Positions 22,366-33,500 of a stretch of 64,000 bases of DNA are shown piece by piece. A model generated the notes under the pieces. It ran no database searches and was not told the origin of the DNA. It saw only the letters and a list, made by a program, of their open reading frames with translations. Numbering within the stretch: the stretch's first letter is position 1; every line of letters begins with the position of its first letter. The position numbers and the translations under genes were made by a program. Where the stretch lies: contig OX344764.1 of NCBI GenBank assembly GCA_947034895.1, positions 62,105,348 to 62,169,347 of the forward strand, in the 5' to 3' direction. The DNA comes from Rhytidiadelphus loreus (lineage: Eukaryota > Streptophyta > Bryopsida > Hypnales > Hylocomiaceae).

Positions 22366-23600
22366 TTTTTTTAAATTCCCAACCCCAAGCCCAAATCCCA
22401 AACCAACCAACCCTATTTGTAATTTCAATTTGCAACTTGAAATGCAATCAATATGGGATATATTGCCGTATTGCCTTATTTATATCTATACACTGTATTG
22501 TATCCTTAGTATATCTATATATGTCTACCATATCCGTCTCCATATGCTAGAGCGACAACCATATATTTTTGGCAAATCAATGGTGTGGGATTTTGGCAAG
22601 ATATTTCAATCAAAGTTTTTGAAATTTCTTCAACACAATCTTATAATATTCCAGTGAAAGATCTTATAGTTAGATTTGAAAAAAAACAATTTTTAAATTT
22701 TTTTCTCTTTGCTATAGAAATTCAAAATACTGATTTTGTTCATCTAAACTATGAGTTTTTCAAATGGATTTTATCCATAATTTGGATTTAGAGAAAATAT
22801 TTAAAAATGTCATGATTAAATCTATAATTGTAAAATTTTCCACTTATCCATTGATCATTCATGATTGTTGAGAATCCAAAAATATAAATAGAATTTGTTT
22901 CATATAATAGAATTTGCTTTATATAATAATAAAATATTTTTCAACAATTCTTAATAGTTCTCACTATTAATGATGACTTTCTTTTTTACATCATAATAAT
23001 TGCCATTGGAAAAAAAGATAAAATTTTGATTAGATATAAATAAAGTGGTGTACTGTTTAAAAAGAAGCAAGGAAAAAAGCTAGAAATTAAATTTTATTCT
23101 GTTAATGTCAAAAATCCATTGAAATCAATTATTGTATATTAAAATTAGAAAGAGTATTTTTTTGTACTAACAACAAATTGTCTCTATTAAGATTTCAATA
23201 TTACACTTGAGTAAAAAGATTTCAAAGCACGCAATTTCAATCTTCAAATGGGTATGTGACTACTATTTAAACTAATTGCTTGTTAATGGATTTTTCAATA
23301 TTTGTTTACTAGATTCTCTAGTAATTGAGCCTTTCTCTTTTTTTAACTCAAGATATAAGTTTGTCTTCAAGTCAGCATAATTCCAACTATCATTACCAAA
23401 ATGGAACCACTCTCAAAATGCAGAGATAGATATGGTCCTTAAATTCTTTAATTTTTGAAGATATGGTTGTAAAACAATAGTCAAATATGTTAATGATTCA
23501 TCACTAGTTTCAATTGTGATTCAAAATCTCTCATGATAGATCACATCAAATGGATCATTCAACAGGTTCTTTATAGGTCTATTATTAATTAGAAGGGTGT
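22366..23600. other. Very AT-rich spacer, no gene seen
   Basis: Around 22600-22700 pieces of TTAA-family interior recur (TCAAAGTTTTTGAAATTTCTTC, GATCTTATAGTTAGATTTG), so part of this is probably fragmentary family sequence. No coding signal. Confidence 0.4.
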
Positions 23601-24214
23601 TTGAATATGTTGCCCCGCTTTCTAACTTGTCGTCTTTAAAACATCTTCCTTGAAACATAACTTATAGGATCCATTTTTTAAGTCAATTTTCATAATTTTC
23701 CAAAAAATAGTTCCAAATGGTTTAGTTTTTTTGCTAGAAAAATATAATTGTTGGGATTATTGTGTTTCAACTCCATCTTAAAGCTATTAATGATATAATT
23801 TTTCTTCTTCTATCCCATATCTACTTTTTCTTAACAATTTTCTAAACACTAAATTTTTTTAAAATTGTGTTAATTTTTTTTACAAGACTCTCAACTCAAT
23901 TCTTCAATATATGAATTTCTTAATTCAAAGTCTATTCTGCAAAAATTTCAAGTTAAAAAGATTCAAAGTATTAAAATTTTATTAGACAAGGTTCAAGAAA
24001 AAAAAAACTTTCTTCACTTTAAACACAAATATCTTGAAATCTATGGGATGAAAGTATATAAAAGTCCTTCCACACAATCTTGTACTAATTAAGTGCAAGA
24101 TCTTATGGTTAAATATGTAAAAAATTCAAAGTTTTAAAAGTTTTACACTTTGCAATAAAATGGGCAATTTTTGAGTGTTTTTTGATGGAAAAAAAGGCCT
24201 TGATCTTTTGGGGT
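23600..24214. mobile_element. TTAA-family element, copy H (left end lost)
   Basis: Family interior modules lead to the right end GGCCTTGATCTTTTGGGG followed by TTTAA near 24211-24217. The left end is not recognisable. Confidence 0.5.
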
Positions 24215-24227
24215 TTAACCTGAGGTT

Positions 24228-24505
24228 TGATCCCAAAAGGACAATTGTCTGTTGAACCATGGGTAGGATAAAAATTTTACTCTAGGAGGAGTTGAGGCTA
24301 CTAGTATGTCAGGCAAGGTCAAAAAAAAAAATTCTTCTAACTTCAAACATTATAATCTTTTGGTCCGTGCGGTCAAAGTTTCTGAATTTTTTTTACATTC
24401 CCATAGTAGTCTAGTAAAAATTTGTACTATTGGATTTTAAAAAAACTTTTTTTTTTTCATTTTTTTCTCTTTGCCCAAAATATGCCTCCGGGTTTTAGGG
24501 ATTAA
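24228..24505. mobile_element. TTAA-family fragment, copy I
   Basis: A short internally deleted copy: left part GATCCCAAAAGGACAATTGTC, right part GGTTTTAGGGA with TTAA at 24502-24505. It abuts copy H. Confidence 0.4.
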
Positions 24506-24799
24506 CTATGCTTTCAAAAGCAACAAATTCCATGAGACCAAATGAATTAGACCATGTCTCCTCAATTTCTTAATTATGTTGTCCTATTTCAATGTTTGGG
24601 ATCGATGTTCTCTTTTTTACTTCTTACTTTAAAAATTGCTTTCAAATGGTTCATATGAGGATTACCATTGCTATGAATCACATTTTCAAAGCTCGTAATG
24701 TATCATTCATAACATCCATAGTTGCGATGAAGCTTCATGCACGATAAGAGATGTCATTTTTGTGTCAAGGTTGTATTTTTATATTAGTAGACTTAACCT

Positions 24800-25346
24800 T
24801 TAATCCTTCAAGGACCAGGAAGACACAATTTGTCCTCTTCAAATTTTCAATGGCAAATTCTTAGTAGGGTGAAACAAATTAATCTCAATATTTTGTAAAC
24901 TAGGATCTTGCTAAATAACAAGTTTACATACATGTTGCATTTTTTTATCTTCAAAATTTCACTTGAAAAAATTTGCATTAATCTAGATAACGTTTTTTGT
25001 TAAATTTAACACACGTGTGTTGGAAATAACATAGTTTCAACATTATTTGAGTCACAATGATGTAAATTTGTGTTTTTTCCAACATGGTTGTGGTAGATTA
25101 GTTTTGGCTTTCTACTTCTTTTGTTTGAAAATGAGTATGATTTTGGTACAGTTTTTTTTATTTCTCATGCTTCTAAATGAAAAAATGATAAATTTGCCTT
25201 ATTTATCCCCCTTGGGAGGTGGGGGTAAAAAAGCATTATTCATCTTGTAAAATTTTTCTTCCCCAAAAGTTGCGTTTTCTTATCAAAGTAGGACAACTCA
25301 TTGAAAACCTCCATTGTTAAGAAGTTGTTGGGCCTTAAGGGGTTAA
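24800..25346. mobile_element. TTAA-family element, copy E (539 bp, deleted form)
   Basis: TTAA 24800-24803 then TCCTTCAAGGACCAGG; right end GGGCCTTAAGGGG then TTAA 25343-25346. It shares its ends and start (GAAGACACAATTTGTCC...) with copy D at 39961-40866 and is shorter by an internal deletion. D and E form a subfamily with CTTCAAGGAC ends. Confidence 0.65.
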
Positions 25347-26626
25347 AAGCTTTAGATTTTTGGTATGTATATTTCCCCCTTAGTAGTTTGATCATAAAAA
25401 ATGAATAAAATTAAAGTTTTGTATTTAGTGAAGGGAGAATAACTTACGGATTTGAACTTTGAAGTTCAAAATCACATCCATACACTTCAATGTAAAATTT
25501 TCATCATATAGTAAATTTTTTGAATTTTGAGGTCTAAACCTTTTCAGAATTTGAAGTATAAGGTAAATAATGAGTGATTGTCTAAAATGACATGATTTTT
25601 GATAAATTTAAAGATGCAGTATTTTTCTCATTTTTCCTTAAAAAGTACTTGCATTTATTTATAACAATGTTAGAAAATAGATATTGCTTCAAAATGGACG
25701 TGATAAATGCATGCAATATTTGGTATATCAAATATCTCAAGTTTTGATGAGTCACAGAAGAATTTGAAATGAAAATGTATAATTTTTAATCTTTTTAATG
25801 TATTTGGGATTTGGGTAGGTTTTCTTTCTAGAATTTGTTATAAAAAATGATTTTTTTTTTTTGAAATTCATCCTTTAATTATAAATGATGTTTCTAGGTT
25901 ATACTTTATAATTTGTATTTTGAATGTAATTTCAAAAAAGCTAAACCACTATATAATTGTGTGTATACAATTGTGTATTTTTGCCTTTTTGGGGTTAGAA
26001 TCAGGAGTATGAAATATCTCAAGAAATCAATGTTTTCTAACAAAATTAAAATAGATTGAAATATGTTTGGAAATAATATACGCACTTCTGTTTTAAAATT
26101 TAGATACATTGCATCATTATTTACAATATTGTGCAGTTTAGCAATGGACTAAGTAATTACTGTATAATGGAAAATGATATAATTGTTTTTTTTTGTCATC
26201 ATTCAATACATCTTGTTTAATTTGTTGAAATACGGTTTTAGAATGTCAAAATTACAATAAAACTGACTTTTTCTTACACTTCTCTATAACCTCATATGGA
26301 TATGCCAATCCTAGTTTAACCCTCAAATATGTGTACTTGAATGTCATAGTTTTTGCACTTTGAAACATATAATTTACTCCATCTTGGTGAATATGACTAT
26401 CACAAAAATGTGAAGGATATTACAATGGCCTTGAGTTTTTTGAACCCTACTTCTTTCCGGTCCTTGCCATTTTATTGGAGAAAAATAAATAATAACAACA
26501 AAAACTTAGCTTATAGTTGGTCGATTAATTTCCATTGTTTTTAATGTCAAAGCCAATTCCATAAAATTGGTTGTATTTCATGTGCTAGTTTGACATTTAA
26601 TTTAGCTTGTTGAATTTATGAATATG
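25347..26626. other. Very AT-rich spacer, no gene seen
   Basis: Only frames under 70 codons, all AT-rich. No repeats with clear ends. Confidence 0.5.
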
Positions 26627-26735
26627 TACCTAAAGTCCCATTGGCTCTATGGGGGCCAAAATGCAGCTTTGGATAGGCTTATACAATCTCAATATTCATT
26701 GTAACTTCTTAAAGCTTTTTACAAAGCTATAAAAC

Positions 26736-27325
26736 CTCCGAAGGTGCACTATAAATGAAGTTCATGGGTGAGGAGCAACCAAACCCTAAAAATTCATTTC
26801 TACTTTTCCTAATTACTTTCTAATAAACTATAATTTCAACCTACAATTTTGAGCTTTGTTTAATAATGTATATAAGTTTCTATTGCCAAAAATTTCAATC
26901 CTAAATAACATGTGATATATTGTCTAAAAAGGATTGAAAAATGAACTAGAATGGCATGTTTTTCAACTAAAATATTTATAGAGATCACATGAAGATGACT
27001 ATTGTATCAATATTTAGCCCAAATAAACTTTCAATAGAAAGCTATTTTATAGAATTTTTTTTCATTTTTTTCATTTTTTTTTCTTATATAATATAAAGGT
27101 GTGAAAGTTATTTTTAGCTTTATAGTGTATCTTTTTTCTTCAAAAATTTGTAACTAATTATTATTAATATAAAAATACCAATAATTCAGAACATAAACTT
27201 TCAAAGTAGGAAAATCTATTCATATTTTTTTTTAGAAAAAAAATAAAATATTAGGATATAATATAGGGGGGGCAAAATTTGGTCGTTCCTCACCCATGAA
27301 CTTCTTTTGTAGTGCATCCCCCGAG
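26736..27325 (-). mobile_element. hAT-type MITE, copy 3, inverted and nested (590 bp)
   Basis: Inverted relative to copies 1 and 2 and more diverged. Ends CTCCGAAGGTGCACTA and TAGTGCATCCCCCGAG. Inner arms carry GAAGTTCATGGGTGAGGA on both sides in inverted order. Flanks TATAAAAC and ATAAAAAC are a near-match 8-bp duplication. Confidence 0.7.
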
Positions 27326-27572
27326 ATAAAAACACATAAGTTTCTTGGAAATATAATTTTTAATTCAATTAATGCATGTAAGCAAAGGTTATGGCATAAG
27401 AAGCCAAAAATGGAGGCCCGACAATATAAAAAAATCACAAAAAGTCAAAATAAATTTTTTCAAATTTTTTCCTACAATACAATATTTTTATCTACATACA
27501 AAGCTTTGAATTAGTCTATTTGGACTAGTGATGAAAAAATTATGGACAATCTTGTTTTTCACGCAATCTAAG

Positions 27573-28548
27573 TGTAGATAGAAGGATAATGACCTATTCG
27601 GAAACTACCCTATTAGTATAATAAGTTCGTTCCAAGGGAGACGGTCAAGTAGGATTTTTCTATGCTAATAGGTTCAATAACCCAATTTGGAATTCTATAG
27701 CCAAAAACATCACTACAATGACATTGCACTCATAATACAAAATTCCAACTTGGCTCATAGATCAAACTTTCAAACTTAACAAATAAAATCAATCAATCAA
27801 GTGCACATACATATGCCCAAACACCATCACATATGAAAATATATTTCGTATTAACTCAAATTTGGTGACAAATCACCATTACAGCTTATAGTTTCATTTA
27901 TAACATCACCATTTATCTCGCTTTCTCACAGCTAACATTCAAATTACCACTCAAACATAAACTCTTCAACTTCCAGTCCTCCAACTAGGACATACACATT
28001 TTTCATCACTTCCTGGATCACCCTCGTGATACTGCAGGACTAACACTCTAACACAATCCAATCACCAACTTGGAAATCACACAAATACAAAACAAAAATA
28101 CACAACACACCTGGCTAGGACACGACTGAATTCTTCAACAGATGGTAAGGAAAATGAAAGCAAAACTAGCCCAAATAGGCTCCCACTAACGGTTACCACA
28201 TTGAGAGAGATGACTAACTACCAAATAACTACCAAATTTGGACTTGAATTTCAACCACCTCCCCACATTCAACATCCCATTTTACAAGACATGAAAAACT
28301 GCCAAATCAAACTAACAACTAATCTACTTACCCCTTTACCCACTCACACATTCCCATTTGGAAATTAAATTGGCCATAGCCCCTTCTTAACTGAACAAAC
28401 CTACCAAAAGACTGCAACTTAGATCAAATAGTTTGACAAAATAACCAAATTAGACATCCAATTAACCAAAAACTTGTCAAGAACAAACCAAACACACGTA
28501 AAATCACACAACAATTAACAAATCCTAAAGCCTAGTTGGTTATCTACA
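27573..28548. mobile_element. Solo LTR, copy 2, nested (976 bp)
   Basis: TGTAGATAGAAGG...TATCTACA (TG...CA, with 8-bp inverted ends TGTAGATA/TATCTACA) flanked by the perfect 5-bp duplication CTAAG at 27568-27572 and 28549-28553. Same family as 16607-17703. The host sequence joined across it matches other TTAA-family copies (GCAATTTGAGCATC at 4219). Confidence 0.85.
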
Positions 28549-29031
28549 CTAAGCATCTTTTAAAAAAAATAACTAATAAGAATCATTTTTGAATCCAAGT
28601 TTCACAAATTTTCAAAACAAATTGTTTTATAGGGTTAGGTATGCTTGTTAGAACATTTTCTTTGTTTGGATTATTGTGTTTCAATTCTATGTTAGAGCTA
28701 TTAACAATTTAGTTTCTCATTCAATATTAAATTTACTTTTATTTAACAATTTTTAAATAACACAAATCGAGTGTTTTTTTTTGAATTTTTTTTTCTAGAA
28801 TTTAAACTCAATTCTTCAATATAATATTTACAATATAAAAAATTTAAGTCTGCAATGCAAAAGAATTCCACAAACGGTGGTTAAAGTCATCTAAAATTGC
28901 AAGACAACGCTGAAAAAAACTTTTCTTCCAACTTTGCATGCCAATATCTTCCAATCTCTACAGTCAAACTTCATGATGTTTTTATCACATGATCTAAGAC
29001 AAATCAAGTACAAGATTCTACGATTAGATTC

Positions 29032-29184
29032 CACTACAAGAAAATGGGGGTATAAATGACTTGTCCACAATGACTGCACCGACAACAATGACTTCAAAGT
29101 GACTGCAAAATGACTAATTTACAGTCATTGTTGTCGGTGCAGTCATTGTGGACAAGTCATTTATACCCTCATTTTCTTGTAGTG
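29032..29184. mobile_element. CACTA-type foldback MITE, nested (153 bp)
   Basis: CACTACAAGAAAAT...ATTTTCTTGTAGTG with arms of about 65 bp that are almost perfect inverse copies. The 3-bp duplication TTC is at 29029-29031 and 29185-29187. CACTACAAGAAAA is the classic plant EnSpm/CACTA terminus. Confidence 0.92.
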
Positions 29185-29285
29185 TTCTAAGAAAAGTATT
29201 TTTCTGTTTTTTTGGATGAATGCAACAGAAATGGCAGTTTTGAGTGTTTTTTGACAGAAAAATGGCCTTAAGACTGTAGGGTCAA

Positions 29286-30099
29286 TACGTAAATTGCATT
29301 TCATATTTTCACTGATTTACAACATCAGACACCCCCAAGTTAGGATTTCCACCTCTCCTAGCTCCCTAAATCATTTCATTTCTTTCTTGAAGGTGCAACA
29401 TGTTATTGGAATTGTGCCAATTTAATAGTGACATGGGAGTTAGTTGCTTCAATGCAGGATTTGCACTGACTTATCATATTACTTATTTAGTTAAATTGGA
29501 TGGTTTCAAGACCCAAAATTGTGAACGGACATACATTAGTGTGCACAAAGCTCTAAAAAGTAAGGAAATGTATGGATTTACATTTAAGGCACAGAGCCTG
29601 AAAAGTGCCATACTGTCTCATTGATTTATGTCAATTAAACAAAAGTAATTTCCAGTTAAGAGTCCAGGGTACAGATTATCCAGAATCCAAATTCAATACC
29701 AAAATTTTCAATGTGTCTCCTCCACAAACTTCCAATGTTTGTACAAATAAGTTATGTGTTGCAGAATCAATTATATTGATGATGGATAACTAGCTAGACT
29801 GAAGCTCGGTGACTCTATATGAACATCATCTAGTTGCACGCCAACTTTATTTCTATAATCATATAATCAAAAGTCCAAACTTATGATTTATGCGAACCCT
29901 ACGTACATATGGTCTCAGAAAGTAACACGTATATATTTTCTTCATATAGTCACATATATAGCATGTATGTCGTGTTCTCCACTCTTTTGCAAGCTTACAC
30001 TCCACTGCAACTAAAGTAGAACAGCCCACCATGGCCGCAGAATTAGGAGTTGGCCGTCACGCCATCGCTGAATTTTTATAAAAAAATTCCCCACGTACG
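29286..30099. other. Spacer, no gene seen
   Basis: Frames of 74 and 62 codons (29400-29793) match nothing known. No other structure. Confidence 0.4.
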
Positions 30100-30526
30100 G
30101 TAAAGACAAGAGTGACAAATGGTAAGAGCAATTGAAATGATATTTTTTCGATAAAGTGTAAATTTGTTATGAATTTTTGAAGCGTGTTGTCCATCATGTA
30201 CGATTCAAAAGAGTTTTTAGATTACCTCCAAACCAACAAAAAGTTTTTTCCGTAACAATCATCTTATTCACCTAAAGTAGTCACAATATTTTTTAACATG
30301 GCCACAATATGAAGGTCTAAAAATAACACTTCGTGCAATGAATTTGTACTCAAAAGGTGGAAGACCATTCGTACTATAGTCACTATTCACTCCATTACCG
30401 TCACCTAGCTAAGACATTGATTGTGGTGGCCAAAATCTCATTTATTGAAAACCCTTGTAATGGGTCAATTCATTCCCTAGGTATCTAAGATGAATCATTT
30501 GTCCACAATGGGTTGTTTTACCTTAA
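30100..30526. mobile_element. Truncated relative of the TA-target element
   Basis: Matches the middle and right part of 15398-15945 (GAATTTTTGAAG, GTGTTGTCCA; ACATGGCCACAATAT against ACATGGACATGACAT; end GGGTTGTTTTACCTT followed by A). The left end is missing. Confidence 0.55.
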
Positions 30527-30529
30527 TCC

Positions 30530-33500
30530 ACCTTTATACACACATAATATACAACATAAAACAATTTACATCTATCCATCTATCCATCTATATGGCCATC
30601 TATATATCTATCTACATATATACCTATCTAAAACTATATCTCTCTACATAACATAGAAAGATCATGTACACTATTGAAGATGTAAGGTGTCAGTTACCAC
30701 CCGTAACCGACCAAATAAGCAACTGTAGACATGATATGGAGTATAGCAAGGCGAAGGAAATATTTTTACAAGTGCAAAGATAGAAATGAGGGGGATTGCC
30801 AAATTTTGGTAATTTTATTGCTTGAAGTGAAATTATTGTAAATTTTGGAAGGAAAAATTTGGTCTGGACACATGTTCACTGTTGTTCAGTGTATAGACTA
30901 TTCCAAAACTGCTCATTTAAGAGTGTACTTCTTGTTTACTTTGGCACTTCGAACCAAGCAGATATGTCATGAAAAGAATGGAGGAATTGATGCTCGGAAA
31001 TCAAGAACTCATGTTTAGAAATTAGTCTCAGCCTCTGTTGCATTTCTGCCACCCTACTGACTGCCCATGGGTGGCTCTACCTTACATACATGTTGCATAC
31101 TGATTAAATTTCAGCAAGAGAATACCATAGATCTCTATACTTTTAGCATCCACATCAATATGTATGAGTACTGTGTCTTTTGCAAGGTTCAATATATCAT
31201 GCATATAGCTTTATGCCGAGAATTGGAGAGCTTTGGGTACAAGTGGCACAGATGGAATTTATGAATGAATTTCTTATATATGCAAGGTTGTAGTACAAGT
31301 GAAAGGTGGCAGCCCTCTGTTCAAAGATCATATGATCAGTGGCCCAAGCAAAGACAAGTTCTACGCTATTTAGCCAGGTCATCAGGCTTACATCACTTCA
31401 TTCACATTTAAGCAAGCAACTAAGATAACTGAAGGTGTAAGCAGAGATGAGCTGCTAAGCTTAGCTGTTGGTGAAGGAGACGGGACTTGTGGACAGCCAG
31501 AGATCAGGTCCCTAACAGCTTTAATTTAGTACGTCACGTCGTCACCATGCCAGCTGATATTTTGTCAGGAATATATTAAGAATATATGTTACTGTACGTC
31601 AATTTCGTTACATTGGGAGGAATTCCAATGTACTTTGGCACTTCAGGAAATCTACCGCCTGAAATCCTTGTGCATCGCAAATCAATATTAGTCCATAGCA
31701 AATCAATATTTTAGAGCATTGAGTAGATAAATGGCACAATTTTGCTGCCACTTTAACAAAATTGACGATCAGAATGCTACTTCAGGACACAAACCGTTCA
31801 TGACCAATTGAAATGTACTTTTTTTTGGCACAATGAAGAAGGTTTTCTACAAAAATGATGCAGATGCAAGCATGAAATTGAGCCACAAAAAGGATATATA
31901 CAGTCCTTCAACAGTTCATCTATAACTTACAGTCACGTTTAACTTACATGTTTGTGTCCAGTAAGGTACCCACAGAGACTCCGAGAGTAAGGAGATCATG
32001 AAATTGAAAGGCTTACCAGACTACGTAGCCTTAGGTAAGGCTTTAGTTCCGTTAAAAAGTTGAAACGCAGAAACGCCCGCTGGCTGGACAGGTTCAAGTA
32101 CTGCAATCTGACTGAGCATCTGTACTTCACAGATACCAGATTGCAGCTCTATTATTTTGCAAATGATTTTCTTCAGAAATTCTCCGGCTGACAAGCGGAC
32201 TTGCTGCGCGCCAAACATGAAGAATAGTATTCTGAAGCACACAGAAACAGCAAAGACCCTACTGTTTCGAGAATAGCAAAGTTTATTGTCATCAGCACAA
32301 GACTACAAACTAGCTGTACATGCATGAAACAAAATAAGTATGAAGAAGTTAGCAAGTTAAATAACTTACATACTTTGCAAGTTGACTCTATTTGATGAAG
32401 AAAGAAACACTTGTCACTTGACTCGCTTCCACTTCATCTCTTGATATATACAGCTTTCAAGTCATAATAATGACCATCAACTATAGGTCTCACTACAGTA
32501 GTCATGGCGTCTGAAAAGCAACTGCTCTTTGCATGAAGGCATAATTAAGGTTTTATTTATAATTTATTCAATCAGTGCATGTTGTTTTAGTTAACTACAT
32601 GATCAAACATGAAAATATAACGAAGAATCAATCAAGACATGAACCACATTGTCAAATTTTCATTAGACTTTTCAACTCAAACAATGCTACAAGTCTACAA
32701 CTTAAATGTGCCCCAACAACTCCATGAAACAAGTCAGTTGAAACTAACAACTACAAACTGCTGATTCAACGCAGTTTCTTACGTACTAGCATTGTTACAA
32801 AACCTACTCAGCTACTCGAAGCCCACGATTTCCAAACGTTCTCATCGATCGATACTACTGAAAACATGTCGCGCCGTCGACACAGTTACAAAAACGCAAG
32901 TTAGAAGTTGCTTCAGACCCTTGACCGTAAACTAAGAAAAACCTGTCTGCACAGACAGACAGACAGAAACATACATGCTCGAAAAACAAACGCCTAGAAT
33001 TGAAAACTGACGAACTGATTCTTGTTTCAAACCATGGCATAGAATACCGACCACGAAGGAATCTTTCACAAGTCTAGACGTCAGAGTGTTTTCGCACAAT
33101 TTATATGAAGTTAGTATCAATCTCATGCAGCTAGCAAGCAAGTCTTGGTTGCGCCTCAACAAAGAACAGTGTACTTCTCAGACGCCTTGCCAGTTGCAGC
33201 AAAATCTCTAGTGTGAGGTCATGAAAAAGCTCCAAGTTGAAGTCAGAGCGCTAGCTTCGTCGGTCTGTGCAGGCGAGCGTCGATCAGGTTCCAGCGAGGA
33301 GCTCCATGAGGCTGTCATCGATGCCACTTGGATTGATGATTAATTGCTTGCAGGGGATGTGCATAAATACTGCACTGGCGGTACCGGTAGGCCGATGTAG
33401 CCTTGGATGGTATGGGCCGCCTACAATTCATCCCTTGAAAAAGTGTCTTTCTTTTTTTTCTAATGCGGGCTGCTTTTAAAGAGGGAGCCTAGCAGCCCTA

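Larger units (their letters stand above)
26627..29281. mobile_element. TTAA-family element, copy F, carrying three nested insertions
   Basis: The left end is degenerate (TACCTAAAGTCCCATTGG), the right end GACTGTAGGG followed by TCAA. The family interior is split into four pieces by a hAT-type MITE (26736-27325), a solo LTR (27573-28548) and a CACTA-type MITE (29032-29184). Removing these with one copy of each target duplication (598 + 981 + 156 bases) leaves about 920 bp, the length of intact copies A and C. It is therefore an older full-length copy that served as landing site for three element classes. Confidence 0.8.
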
